A stretch of 64,000 bases of DNA from Pseudanabaena mucicola str. Chao 1806 (GTDB lineage: Bacteria > Cyanobacteriota > Cyanobacteriia > Pseudanabaenales > Pseudanabaenaceae): contig NZ_CP097329.1 of assembly GCF_030323025.1 (NCBI RefSeq), positions 3,768,001 through 3,832,000 on the forward strand. Direction: 5' to 3'. Of this stretch, positions 38,782 to 47,096 are shown one piece after another. Under the pieces are notes generated by a model. It was not told the DNA's origin. It was given only the letters and a program-made list of their open reading frames with translations, and searched no databases. A program made the translations under genes and the position numbers. The number at the start of each line of letters is the position of its first letter. The stretch's first letter is position 1.

Positions 38782-40467
38782 TTAAGGATTTTTCGCCCAC
38801 CAAGCTAAACTATAACGTTGGCTTGGTGAATTTTTTTGGGGGGACTTAAATACAACTCGGAGTTTGTATTTGTCAGTGGAAGGAATTTTAATGAAAAAAT
38901 GCTGTAGGTTGTCAACTGAACTAACCGATGACCAAATACTTTGGGAAATATCGGTATCTAGCGATCGCATTAAATACAATTCAAGTTTATTAAAACCTTT
39001 ATCAGTAAAACTTTCACCAAGATCAAATAGACCATTGCCATTTTTATCGTTAAGCTTGACCTGACGGTTCCAAGTTAAAGTTGCTGAGATATAGCTGTCA
39101 ACTTCTAGAGAATTGGCAAAAATATAGTCTTGATATTTGTCCACTTCGACAAAATTGGTGTCCCACCCGATCACTTTGATATTTTCTAAGCCATTGTTTT
39201 GAGAATTCGTAGGCAATTGCTGCCCTGCTTGGTATTGCTGAAAAGCACGATGGGCATTGAGTTGTCCTGCGCCAAGGTGACGACTAAAGGGGATTGTGCG
39301 GCTAGCATAGGCTTCGGTATCAACCCATGTTTTACCAAATGCATCAAGAATGGTTTTGGACATACCGAGAATTTTGCCATCCCCTTGATCTTGGATTTTA
39401 TCCGCCGAGTTGATCAAGACTGCTTTGATCAGTTCATAACGACGTGCATCAATGCTCCAATTGCCCGCTTCAATCTGGCGATTGGCATATTCATGCAAAA
39501 GAGCAATCGTGCCAACTACGTGGGGCGCAGCGAAACTAGAACCATTGACATTTTTAAATTTACTTTGCAGAGTAGGCAGCTTGAGGTTATTTCCAGGGGC
39601 AAGAAGTGCAAGCGATCGCCTGCCATCAACGGGGCTTTCTACACCTGTCGTCCATTTACCATCTTTATTCAGATCGCCGAATACTTCTCCTTGATCGTAT
39701 TTACCATTATTATTGCGATCAATGAAGGGTTCATCAATGAGATTGCCGCGATCAGCTTGTCGATAAATGCCATTAACCTCGCGAGTAAAGCCAACTGTAA
39801 AACCGTTATATAGATCCGTGGGAATAGGTATGCCCCCTTTGCCTTGATTGCCTGCGACGATGGGCAAGGTGTTGTATTTATTCGCTACCCAATCAACACA
39901 GAGAGTAAGCAGGGCATTACCATCTAGTAGAGGCTTTGGGCGCGGGTCTTCGCTGAGAAGTTCCCCAAAGCTGAAATTAATAGCGCGAACGGTACTGTTG
40001 TATTGACGGGCGACGTACTGAGCCGCAAGGCAAGCTTCGGGCTGTCCATCTTGACGGCGTTGAGAATATGCCGAGGAGAGTAACTTTGCCTCGGGGGCAA
40101 TCCCACGCCGCATTTTGTCTTGGCTAATGATTACAGCGGCGACTTGGGCGGAGTGATCGTCAAGATTTTTATTGGGAATAGCTTTACCATCACGAAAAAA
40201 AACTTCGTAGGGCTGGACGATCGCCCGATTCACCTGTAGGAGTTTATTCGAGATTTTATCTACCGCAAAACGAGTGGGGCGACTAAGTTCTACTTGTCCG
40301 ATAAATACATTTTTGCCTGTGAGATTTAGGGGTGTTTTTTGTAAGATACGTGCATCAATACCTTGGAGATCGGCGGATTTTTCCAAGGCTAAACTAGTAG
40401 GGCTAGCCAACATATTGATGGAAATATTGAGCGAAATCCAACCGAAAAACCAACCTAATCTATGCAT
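38782..40467 (-). CDS. Secreted subtilisin-family (S8) serine peptidase, atypical
   Basis: A 561-residue exported protein (signal peptide from ATG 40467; the longer frame to 40590 is unlikely). The serine motif GSSFAAPHVVGTIALLH and an oxyanion-type IVAGNQGKGG identify the S8 fold. The histidine motif reads DDHSAQVAAVII instead of HGTHVAG, and the strand expected to hold the catalytic Asp reads VFIGQVELSRP, with no Asp. Activity is therefore in doubt, or the triad is altered. Two calcium-binding-like loops occur: DRNNNGKYDQGEVFGDLNKD (about 250) and NDKNGNGLFDLGESF (near 480), the second within a C-terminal beta domain. Single gene. The fold is certain but the function is not. Confidence 0.8.
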   Translation of the reverse strand: MHRLGWFFGWISLNISINMLASPTSLALEKSADLQGIDARILQKTPLNLTGKNVFIGQVELSRPTRFAVDKISNKLLQVNRAIVQPYEVFFRDGKAIPNKNLDDHSAQVAAVIISQDKMRRGIAPEAKLLSSAYSQRRQDGQPEACLAAQYVARQYNSTVRAINFSFGELLSEDPRPKPLLDGNALLTLCVDWVANKYNTLPIVAGNQGKGGIPIPTDLYNGFTVGFTREVNGIYRQADRGNLIDEPFIDRNNNGKYDQGEVFGDLNKDGKWTTGVESPVDGRRSLALLAPGNNLKLPTLQSKFKNVNGSSFAAPHVVGTIALLHEYANRQIEAGNWSIDARRYELIKAVLINSADKIQDQGDGKILGMSKTILDAFGKTWVDTEAYASRTIPFSRHLGAGQLNAHRAFQQYQAGQQLPTNSQNNGLENIKVIGWDTNFVEVDKYQDYIFANSLEVDSYISATLTWNRQVKLNDKNGNGLFDLGESFTDKGFNKLELYLMRSLDTDISQSIWSSVSSVDNLQHFFIKIPSTDKYKLRVVFKSPQKNSPSQRYSLAWWAKNP

Positions 40468-40697
40468 CTCTTTGCTTTTCCGTTTATTGTCAATAGAAAT
40501 TTGCGCCGCGCATCTATAGCGATCGCCACTTGTTCTAGGACTAATCCGAAACCTAAGAAGTGGCTGGTGGCACAAAGCGCTGCTAGTCATCTTCTGTTTT
40601 TGTATCCTAACGAGACTGGAGACAGCTATATTAATTATGTTGTAATTGCCTTGGCGGTTGCTATAGTTTCTAGAAAGAATTTTTTAATAAAACGATA

Positions 40698-41318
40698 ATG
40701 AGTACTTTCTTGCAAGCCCTTGCCCAAGCCAATGCTATTTACGTCCGACAAAAATTTGAAATTGCCGAAATATTTGGCTTTGAAACTCGCAACCGTTATC
40801 AAATTCAAACCGAAGATGGTCAACAGTTTGGATATTGTGCTGAACCGAAAGTAGGATTTGGGGATGCAATTATGCGTCAATTCTTTGGTCATTGGCGAGT
40901 ATTTAATATCGTGGGAACCGATATGGATAATCAGCAGGTATTTCGTGCCCATCATCCATTCCGTTGGTTCTTTCAGCGACTTGATGTTTTTGGAGCAGGC
41001 GATCGTCCTGTGGGAAGCTTGCAACAAAGATTTGTGTGGCTTAATAAGAAATTTGATTTTCTCGACACCAGAGGCAGGGTAATCATGACCATGACTTCTC
41101 CCTTCTGGAAAATTTGGACATTTCCTATTCAGAAAAATGGTAGAGATGTATCCATAATTGAGAAAAAATGGTCAGGGCTTTCTAAAGAAATATTTACCGA
41201 TGCTGATAACTTTAGAGTCCGCTTCACCGATGGTAAATTGACTGCTGACGAAAGATTGTTGTTATTGGCTGGTGCAGTATTTATCGATCTTTTATACTTT
41301 GAGACTAAAGCTTCTTAA
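40698..41318 (+). CDS. Phospholipid scramblase-related / LURP-one-like protein
   Basis: A 206-residue protein with the tubby-like beta-barrel pattern of scramblase-related and LURP-one proteins: QKFEIAEIFGFETRNRYQI, QQVFRAHHPFRWFFQRLDVF and GSLQQRFVWLNKKFDFLDTRG. The C-terminus has a hydrophobic helix, LLLLAGAVFIDLLYF, as in scramblase relatives. The biochemical role is unknown; lipid scrambling is not established for bacterial members. ATG 40698 starts the frame just after a stop. A mobile repeat begins five bases after its stop codon. Confidence 0.8.
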   Translation: MSTFLQALAQANAIYVRQKFEIAEIFGFETRNRYQIQTEDGQQFGYCAEPKVGFGDAIMRQFFGHWRVFNIVGTDMDNQQVFRAHHPFRWFFQRLDVFGAGDRPVGSLQQRFVWLNKKFDFLDTRGRVIMTMTSPFWKIWTFPIQKNGRDVSIIEKKWSGLSKEIFTDADNFRVRFTDGKLTADERLLLLAGAVFIDLLYFETKAS

Positions 41319-41322
41319 TAGT

Positions 41323-41427
41323 TATAGCGGTTTTCAAATGAGTGTGTACTCATTTGAAAACAAAAAATCAGTCCCATTAAGAGTTTTGAGTTTTCATTTT
41401 GCCGTAGGCAAAATGAAAACCGCTATA
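41323..41427. repeat. MITE-like element with perfect 13-bp ends (family E-like)
   Basis: Terminal inverted repeats tatagcggttttc / gaaaaccgctata are exact. Inside are hairpins ttttcaaatgagt/actcatttgaaaa and ttttcattttgcc/ggcaaaatgaaaa. Length 105 bp. Confidence 0.8.
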
Positions 41428-41501
41428 GGGGATTGTCGTAGTTTTTGTGATGTGACAAAGTCACGACATAACAATCGGTTCTTTATTCATTAGTTAGTAT
41501 C

Positions 41502-42218
41502 TTGAAATTTCAAATCATCCGTTACGAAGAAATTGATTCAACCAATAGTGAGGCTTGGCGGCTCATTGATCGCCGTCAAGCTTCAGCAAATACCGTAATT
41601 ATTGCCAAACGGCAAACTAAGGGGCGAGGACAACGCGGACATAATTGGCAGTCGGGTTTAGGTGGATTATTTATGTCCGTGATCTTGCAACCTAATTTAG
41701 CTGCCTCGCAAGCTCATCAAATTACACTATGGACGGCTTGGGGCATTGCCAAGGCACTGAATCAGACAGGGGCAAATGTAAAGCTAAAATGGCTCAATGA
41801 TTTATTAATCGATCGCCGCAAGTTGGGGGGGATTCTCACTGAGACAAGGATTGAGGCGGACAAAATTCTCTATGCAGTGGTGGGAATTGGTATTAATTGG
41901 ACTAATGAAGTTCCCGATGGCGCGATCGCCTTAGGTGAGTTGTCAACGACTTTATTAAGTATGGATGAATTGATCGAAGTGGTGCTAATGGGCATCGAAA
42001 TGGGGCAAACTCGTTGCGATCACGAAGGGATCACCAGCCTTTTAGCGGAATATTTAGAGATGCTAAGCGAGCATTATGTGCGTAAAACGATTGATGGACA
42101 GGAACTTCAAGGGCAAATTATCGACATTAGACCAACAGGCGAACTGGTAGTAAGATGGAAGGACAACCTCCAAGATGCGATCTATCAGCCTCAAAACTTT
42201 TCTGTCGGCTATCAGTAG
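41502..42218 (+). CDS. birA: Biotin--[acetyl-CoA-carboxylase] ligase
   Basis: A 238-residue biotin protein ligase that attaches biotin to the BCCP subunit of acetyl-CoA carboxylase through biotinyl-AMP. The adenylate loop KGRGQRGHNWQS (about 40-51), KLKWLNDLLIDRRKLGGIL (about 92-110) and VVGIGINW are family motifs. It lacks the N-terminal winged-helix repressor domain of E. coli BirA, so it is a ligase only. The start appears to be TTG 41502; no ATG lies near. A short C-terminal SH3-like domain is present. The M23 peptidase gene follows after nine bases. Confidence 0.9.
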   Translation: MKFQIIRYEEIDSTNSEAWRLIDRRQASANTVIIAKRQTKGRGQRGHNWQSGLGGLFMSVILQPNLAASQAHQITLWTAWGIAKALNQTGANVKLKWLNDLLIDRRKLGGILTETRIEADKILYAVVGIGINWTNEVPDGAIALGELSTTLLSMDELIEVVLMGIEMGQTRCDHEGITSLLAEYLEMLSEHYVRKTIDGQELQGQIIDIRPTGELVVRWKDNLQDAIYQPQNFSVGYQ

Positions 42219-42227
42219 ACTCAAAAT

Positions 42228-43232
42228 ATGCGAAAATCAACTCTTTCCACGTTTACCTTAGCAACCCTGCTGTGTTTCTCCACAAATAACTATGTTTTAG
42301 TTAGCTCAGTATATGCTGCTACTAAGTCGGCAATTTCTCCCGATGTAAATATTTCCCAGCCTTCCTCTCCAACACCGAGTCAATCTGCGATCTCGCCTGC
42401 TCCCAATCGCTTTGAAATTAAGAGCTCTGAAATTAAAACGGAACGGAATTCTCCCCCCATAGAAACCCGTGATTCTGTCCAATTCAATATTGAGACTCCA
42501 TCAAGAGTTTCATCGAAAACAGAAGTAGAGCGATCACAACCTGTGGAAATTTTACTGGAAAATCGTTCCACTGGTTGCCAAGCGAAAGCTAGTGATCTTT
42601 CAGGGCGGAATGCTAATCTCTGCGCTCCCGAAGTTACTGTTGGTTCTCAGAAGCAGTATTATCAAAATGGAAATGTTATCTATGCTGCTTCCTCAGGAGA
42701 AACTGCTGTGCAGGTGCGTCGCCTGACTCCTGAAGAAATTGCTGCCATGAGCTTGCCTAGCAATGGCGATAAACAAATGCTGTTTCCATTAATTGTTCCA
42801 TCAACAATTAGTTCTCTATTTGGTACTCGCGTACATCCTGTTACGGGGCAAGTTCGCTTTCACCAAGGAACTGATCTTGCGGCAGCCGAAGGTACGCCTG
42901 TGGTTGCCGCCTTTAGTGGTCGTGTCGAAATAGCAGGTTGGATGGGCGGATATGGCTTAATTGTGGTGATTTCCCACGGTGATACCCATGAAACTCGTTA
43001 TGCTCACTTGTCTGAGATACTAGTCAAGTCTGGGCAAGAAGTAAAGCAGGGAACAGTGATTGGTTTAGTGGGAAGTACAGGTTTAGCAACAGGTCCGCAC
43101 TTACATTTCGAGATTTGGCAAAAGATGAAGGATGGTCTCGTTGCGATCGATCCTACCCCTCAGTTGATGTTGGCAATGGAACAACTTCAAAAATATCTCG
43201 CTCAATCTCCAAAATCTCCTAGTAAGGCTTAA
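42228..43232 (+). CDS. M23-family (LytM) metallopeptidase, secreted
   Basis: A 334-residue exported protein. A signal peptide (about 1-30, ending near SVYAAT) is followed by a low-complexity Ser/Pro linker to about 130. The zinc peptidase domain is at about 185-315: FHQGTDLAA supplies the first His and Asp of the HxxxD site, and GPHLHFEIW the HxH. The domain also shows SLFGTRVHPVTG and GYGLIVVISHGDTHETRYAHLS. All zinc ligands are present, so peptidoglycan endopeptidase activity is likely. Adjacent to birA, probably by chance of layout. Confidence 0.92.
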   Translation: MRKSTLSTFTLATLLCFSTNNYVLVSSVYAATKSAISPDVNISQPSSPTPSQSAISPAPNRFEIKSSEIKTERNSPPIETRDSVQFNIETPSRVSSKTEVERSQPVEILLENRSTGCQAKASDLSGRNANLCAPEVTVGSQKQYYQNGNVIYAASSGETAVQVRRLTPEEIAAMSLPSNGDKQMLFPLIVPSTISSLFGTRVHPVTGQVRFHQGTDLAAAEGTPVVAAFSGRVEIAGWMGGYGLIVVISHGDTHETRYAHLSEILVKSGQEVKQGTVIGLVGSTGLATGPHLHFEIWQKMKDGLVAIDPTPQLMLAMEQLQKYLAQSPKSPSKA

Positions 43233-43242
43233 TACTAAAATC

Positions 43243-43376
43243 TTAGTGCAGGACAAAAAATTGCAAAGGGAGGAGCAGGTTTCATGAAGATAACCACATC
43301 ACAAATAAAACCCCTATAAAAGAGATTAACCTATTGCGAGAAATGTTGTAGCAACATCTTTTTTGTCCTGTACTTA
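43243..43376. repeat. MITE-like element, family F (134 bp)
   Basis: Imperfect terminal inverted repeats ttagtgcaggacaaaaaa / ttttttgtcctgtactta (16 of 18 bases pair). The interior contains no hairpin as strong as in other families and no ORF. Confidence 0.75.
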
Positions 43377-43389
43377 GCGGCAGACATTA

Positions 43390-44202
43390 TTATTCTAAAT
43401 ACGAACACCAATCGCTCCAACTGCCTGCGTAGAGTTTACCAGTCTCAATTCCCGCTAATTTCAAAGATAACAAATTTACGCAAGCAGTTACACCCGAACC
43501 GCAATATACAATTACTTCCTTAGCATTTTTGACTTCCTTCCAGCGATCGCTTTGATTAGCTATCACAAATCCCTGATCGTTAGTAACTTCCATCCAAGGA
43601 TAGTTAACCGCACCTTCGATATGACCAGCGATCGGATCGATGGGTTCGCGTTCACCCCGATAGCGATCGCCTTCTCGCGAATCGACTAAAACCACTTCTG
43701 GCAAATCTTTACGTACTTTTACGGTTTCGATATCCACTACCCATTCAGTCTGCAATTGGTGGATCAAATTCCCAAATCTAGGTTGAGGAAATTCAGAACT
43801 AGTTGCATAACTTTGGGATTTCCACCCTGCGAAACCACCATCAAGAAGGGCTACGCGCTCATGTCCCATATAGCGCAATAGCCACCACAACCTTGAGGCA
43901 AAGGCAAATCGCGAGTCATCATAGGCAACTACGGTTGTTTCACTGGTGACACCGATTTGTGACAGTTTTTTTGCTAGCTGCTCGAAATCTGGCAAAGGAT
44001 GTCTACCGCCATGTTTTTGCAGGGGACTCGATAGATCCTGATTGAGATCGAGATAATAGGCTCCTTCAATATGTGCCTCTTGATATTGCTTACGCCCAAG
44101 AGCTACATCCATTAGCGAAAAGCGACAATCAACCACAATTACCTGCGGATCATGGAGATGTTCCTGTAGCCAGTTAGCAGAAACAATGTGAGGATGAGAC
44201 AT
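43390..44202 (-). CDS. sseA: Thiosulfate/3-mercaptopyruvate sulfurtransferase
   Basis: A 270-residue protein with two rhodanese domains. The N-terminal domain (about 1-125) is inactive, as usual. The C-terminal domain (about 140-270) holds the catalytic loop CGSGVTAC with the persulfide Cys near residue 238. It moves sulfane sulfur from 3-mercaptopyruvate or thiosulfate to an acceptor; the GSGVT loop favours 3-mercaptopyruvate, but in-family prediction is weak. FDDSRFAF-like and GHIEGAVNYPW motifs are normal. It lies 21 bases after the ABC ATPase gene, so it may be last in that operon. Confidence 0.9.
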   Translation of the reverse strand: MSHPHIVSANWLQEHLHDPQVIVVDCRFSLMDVALGRKQYQEAHIEGAYYLDLNQDLSSPLQKHGGRHPLPDFEQLAKKLSQIGVTSETTVVAYDDSRFAFASRLWWLLRYMGHERVALLDGGFAGWKSQSYATSSEFPQPRFGNLIHQLQTEWVVDIETVKVRKDLPEVVLVDSREGDRYRGEREPIDPIAGHIEGAVNYPWMEVTNDQGFVIANQSDRWKEVKNAKEVIVYCGSGVTACVNLLSLKLAGIETGKLYAGSWSDWCSYLE

Positions 44203-44223
44203 AGTTATGATTTTATCGATTAT

Positions 44224-44886
44224 TTATCTAGAAATTAACCCATCTTGAATGCGAATAATGCGGCGAGTTCGCTCAGCGACATCTGGCTCGTGAGTCACCA
44301 AAACAATTGTAATCCCTTGTTCATTTAAGTCAGCAAGCAAATTCATCACCTCATGGGATGTGTGCGTATCTAAGGCTCCCGTTGGCTCGTCGGCAAGAAT
44401 TAAGGCTGGTCGATTGGCTAAGGCACGGGCGATCGCGACCCGTTGCTGTTGTCCGCCTGATAATTGGTTGGGACGATTGGAGAGGTGATCGCTAAGTCCC
44501 ACTTTGGTTAAGGCTTCGATCGCTAGACGATGACGCTTTTCTTTAGGGATATTGGAATAAATCATCGGCAACATTACGTTCTCAAGGGCAGTTGAACGCG
44601 CTAACAGATTAAATTGCTGAAATACAAAGCCAATGCGACGGTTGCGAATATAGGCGAGTTCATCATCGTTATAGGTGGTTAACTCCCGATCTTCGAGATA
44701 GTATTTCCCTTTAGTCGGGCGATCGAGGCAGCCGATGATATTCATGAGGGTGGATTTGCCTGAGCCTGACATCCCCATGATGGCGGCATATTCCCCTGAT
44801 TGAATTTCAAGATCAATACCTTTGAGAACGGGAACATCAACTTCACCAAGTCGGTAGGCTTTGCGGATATTTTCTAAACGAATCAT
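44224..44886 (-). CDS. MacB/LolD-type ABC transporter ATPase
   Basis: A 220-residue ATPase of the MacB/LolD/DevA group. Walker [16 protein letters not shown] (about 38-52), [17 protein letters not shown], signature [15 protein letters not shown] (about 142-156), Walker [13 protein letters not shown] and switch [10 protein letters not shown] are present. With the permease at 45671 and the adaptor at 47097 it should form a three-part exporter powered by ATP, similar to MacAB or DevBCA. A Uma2 gene is placed between it and the permease gene. Substrate unknown; DevBCA-type export of glycolipids is one option in cyanobacteria. Confidence 0.92.
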   Translation of the reverse strand: MIRLENIRKAYRLGEVDVPVLKGIDLEIQSGEYAAIMGMSGSGKSTLMNIIGCLDRPTKGKYYLEDRELTTYNDDELAYIRNRRIGFVFQQFNLLARSTALENVMLPMIYSNIPKEKRHRLAIEALTKVGLSDHLSNRPNQLSGGQQQRVAIARALANRPALILADEPTGALDTHTSHEVMNLLADLNEQGITIVLVTHEPDVAERTRRIIRIQDGLISR

Positions 44887-44919
44887 AGAATTTTTCGTGA
44901 GGCAAAATTGAATAAAACC

Positions 44920-45603
44920 CTAAGTATTGGGATCAATGCTTAGGGCGATTAGTTTTTCTGCTAACTGTTGCGATCGCCTTTCCGCCTCGGCAGCTCTTTG
45001 ATTTGCGTCTGCGATCCTTTGATTTGCCTGATCAAGTAATAGAGTAATTTCTTCAAAAGTCTGGAATATTGTGCTATCAGGACGACGCAGAACTAAGCTA
45101 TCTTCACTCATCTCAAAGTGAATTCCCAAGCGAGGACTTGTCCAATTCTGTTCCCAAGTTACGATCTGTAAGCCCTCGTCTTGACGCAAAAATACTCGTA
45201 AAATCTGACACTGGGGATCGTAAATATAATATTCTTCAACTCCGTAGCGATCGAAGAATAGCAACTTCATATCCATCTCATCGAAGGTTTTGCTAGGAGA
45301 AGTGATTTCAAAGACAACTTGAGGTGCGATATTCGCTTCATTCCATTGTTGATAGGATTTGCGATCGCCCTTAGGTCTACCAATCGCCACCATCAAATCA
45401 GGAGCAACCACTATCGAGGCTTTTCCTTCAATGGGATACCAAAACAAGTCTCTCGCTACAAAAACATCATCATTAGCAAAAATCCATTCTAAATTCTGCT
45501 TGATCGTGACAATCCAGCAAAATTGGGTTGTGTTATTTGCCATAGGTTGACCATCGCAGTCTGGATAAATAATCGGTGTTTGTGTAAGCAACTGAGTAAC
45601 CAT
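44920..45603 (-). CDS. Uma2 family (DUF820) endonuclease-like protein
   Basis: A 227-residue Uma2 protein with a PD-(D/E)XK nuclease fold. The family motif is seen as VVAPDLMVAIG (Asp near residue 70) and APQVVFEITSPSK (Glu near 98), then RYGVEEYYIYDPQ. A C-terminal heptad-rich tail (ANQRIADANQRAAEAERRSQQLAEKL) may form a coiled coil. Uma2 genes are highly multiplied in cyanobacteria; function unproven. Here it lies inside an exporter operon, on the same strand, 33 bases before the ATPase gene, and may have been inserted there. Confidence 0.87.
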   Translation of the reverse strand: MVTQLLTQTPIIYPDCDGQPMANNTTQFCWIVTIKQNLEWIFANDDVFVARDLFWYPIEGKASIVVAPDLMVAIGRPKGDRKSYQQWNEANIAPQVVFEITSPSKTFDEMDMKLLFFDRYGVEEYYIYDPQCQILRVFLRQDEGLQIVTWEQNWTSPRLGIHFEMSEDSLVLRRPDSTIFQTFEEITLLLDQANQRIADANQRAAEAERRSQQLAEKLIALSIDPNT

Positions 45604-45645
45604 AGCGATCGCTGCTCCCTAAGTACTGAGTGAATTATACCAAAG

Positions 45646-45670
45646 CCGAAAATGGCTTAGCCATTTTCGG
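45646..45670 (-). terminator. Hairpin at the end of the MacB-type permease gene
   Basis: ccgaaaatggc pairs with gccattttcgg; flanked by ttataccaaa, the end sequence of repeat family D. Probably a degenerate copy of that family used as a 3'-end hairpin. Confidence 0.5.
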
Positions 45671-46969
45671 TTAGTCGCTTCTAAGCGCTTGAATAGGATC
45701 AAGTTTGGCGGCACTGCGGGCGGGAATTACGCCTGCAACTAGTCCGACAATCATCGATAAGCCGAAACCTGCTAAAACTGCCCAAATTGAGATCAGGAAT
45801 GGGAATTGAAAAATCGTTGCTGATCCATAGGCGATCGCTATTCCCAATCCAATGCCAATGACACCACCTAGCCCTGAAACTAAAATCGCCTCGGTGAGAA
45901 ATTGATTGAGAATGGCAGCTCTCGTTGCTCCCAGAGCTTTGCGGACTCCGATTTCACGGGTGCGCTCGACTACGGAAACGAGCATGATATTGGCGATGCC
46001 GATACCACCAACGATCAGGGAGATGGCTGCGATCGCCCCGACCATTAGGGTTAGCAATCCGACAATATTTGTGAAGGCACTGACAATATCCGTTTGGTTG
46101 ACAATGCGGAAGTCATCGGGTTGCGGTGGATAAATTTTATGACGCAGACGTAAGAGATTCGTTAATTGGAATTGAGCCGCCTCAAGTTCCGATTCATCTA
46201 AGGCTTGTACCCAAAAACCACTTACGGAGATCCCTTGCAAAGCATTATTTCCAACCTGTCGTGCTGACATATTTTTTAAGGGAATAAATACGCGATCATC
46301 TTGATCGAAACCACCTGAAGATCCCTTAGATTCCATAACACCAATTACTTGATACTGCTCTCCCTGAATGCGAATTCTCTCGCCGATTGCATTTGCTCTT
46401 CCAAATAAATCAGATTTCACCTTTGAGCCAAGCACTACCAAGGATTTAGCATTATCAATATCTTCTTGCTCAAAATATCTACCCTCAGTTGGGAAAGTAT
46501 TCCGAATCGGTGAATAATTAACATCCGTCCCAATCACTGTTGTGGAAGTATTTTGATTACCGTAGGAAACTTGGCGATTTCTTTGTAAATATGCTGAGAC
46601 TAGCTTTACTGCTGGGGCTTTTGCCACAGCTTGAGCATCTTCTAAAGTCAAAGTCGAAGCCGAGCCGCCACCCTGATTAATACCGCCAGTCCGCGCTGCG
46701 CCCGTAAGCACATTAATCGAATTCGTACCAAGCGCCTGTAGCTGAATTTCGGTTGACTTCTGAATGCCCTGTCCAATTGATGTAATTGCAATTACCGCCG
46801 CAATGCCAATGATTACGCCTAGCATCGTCAAGGCTGTACGCAGGCGATTATTCCACAAGGATTCTGCCGCCATGATCAGAATCTCCGCAAATGGGACTTT
46901 CGCAACTTGAATCCGTTGCCTTGCTAATGTTTTTGCTGGAGATTTGGCGATTGGCTTTAACTTTTGCAT
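45671..46969 (-). CDS. MacB-type ABC transporter permease
   Basis: A permease of the MacB/FtsX type without a fused ATPase: one membrane helix near the N-terminus (LRTALTMLGVIIGIAAVIAI), a large periplasmic domain (MacB-PCD, about 60-260) and three C-terminal helices, ending PARSAAKLDPIQALRSD. Conserved VERTREIGVRKALGATR lies between helices. I prefer ATG 46969; the longer GTG 47017 frame (448 residues) runs into sequence that looks like a partial copy of the end of the next gene upstream. It works with the adaptor at 47097 and the ATPase at 44224. Confidence 0.88.
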   Translation of the reverse strand: MQKLKPIAKSPAKTLARQRIQVAKVPFAEILIMAAESLWNNRLRTALTMLGVIIGIAAVIAITSIGQGIQKSTEIQLQALGTNSINVLTGAARTGGINQGGGSASTLTLEDAQAVAKAPAVKLVSAYLQRNRQVSYGNQNTSTTVIGTDVNYSPIRNTFPTEGRYFEQEDIDNAKSLVVLGSKVKSDLFGRANAIGERIRIQGEQYQVIGVMESKGSSGGFDQDDRVFIPLKNMSARQVGNNALQGISVSGFWVQALDESELEAAQFQLTNLLRLRHKIYPPQPDDFRIVNQTDIVSAFTNIVGLLTLMVGAIAAISLIVGGIGIANIMLVSVVERTREIGVRKALGATRAAILNQFLTEAILVSGLGGVIGIGLGIAIAYGSATIFQFPFLISIWAVLAGFGLSMIVGLVAGVIPARSAAKLDPIQALRSD

Positions 46970-47061
46970 AAATTTATAGCGCCATTCATTTTGTCTTGAT
47001 TTAGCTGAAATTTGCACAAAGTAACGCTCTCAACCCTGCATAACCACGTTGTCTTGATTTA

Positions 47062-47092
47062 GTTGGGAATTTTACGAAGTAAAATTCCCAAC
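47062..47092. repeat. Perfect 14-bp hairpin between adaptor and permease genes
   Basis: gttgggaattttac pairs exactly with gtaaaattcccaac over gaa. Around it, gtcttgattta and accacgttgtct occur twice, so this spacer holds a small duplication. Confidence 0.6.
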
Positions 47093-47096
47093 CTTA

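Noticed and set aside
39199-39813. 204-codon ORF opposite to the subtilase gene
   Set aside because: Antisense shadow; the minus-strand frame has a signal peptide and S8 motifs.
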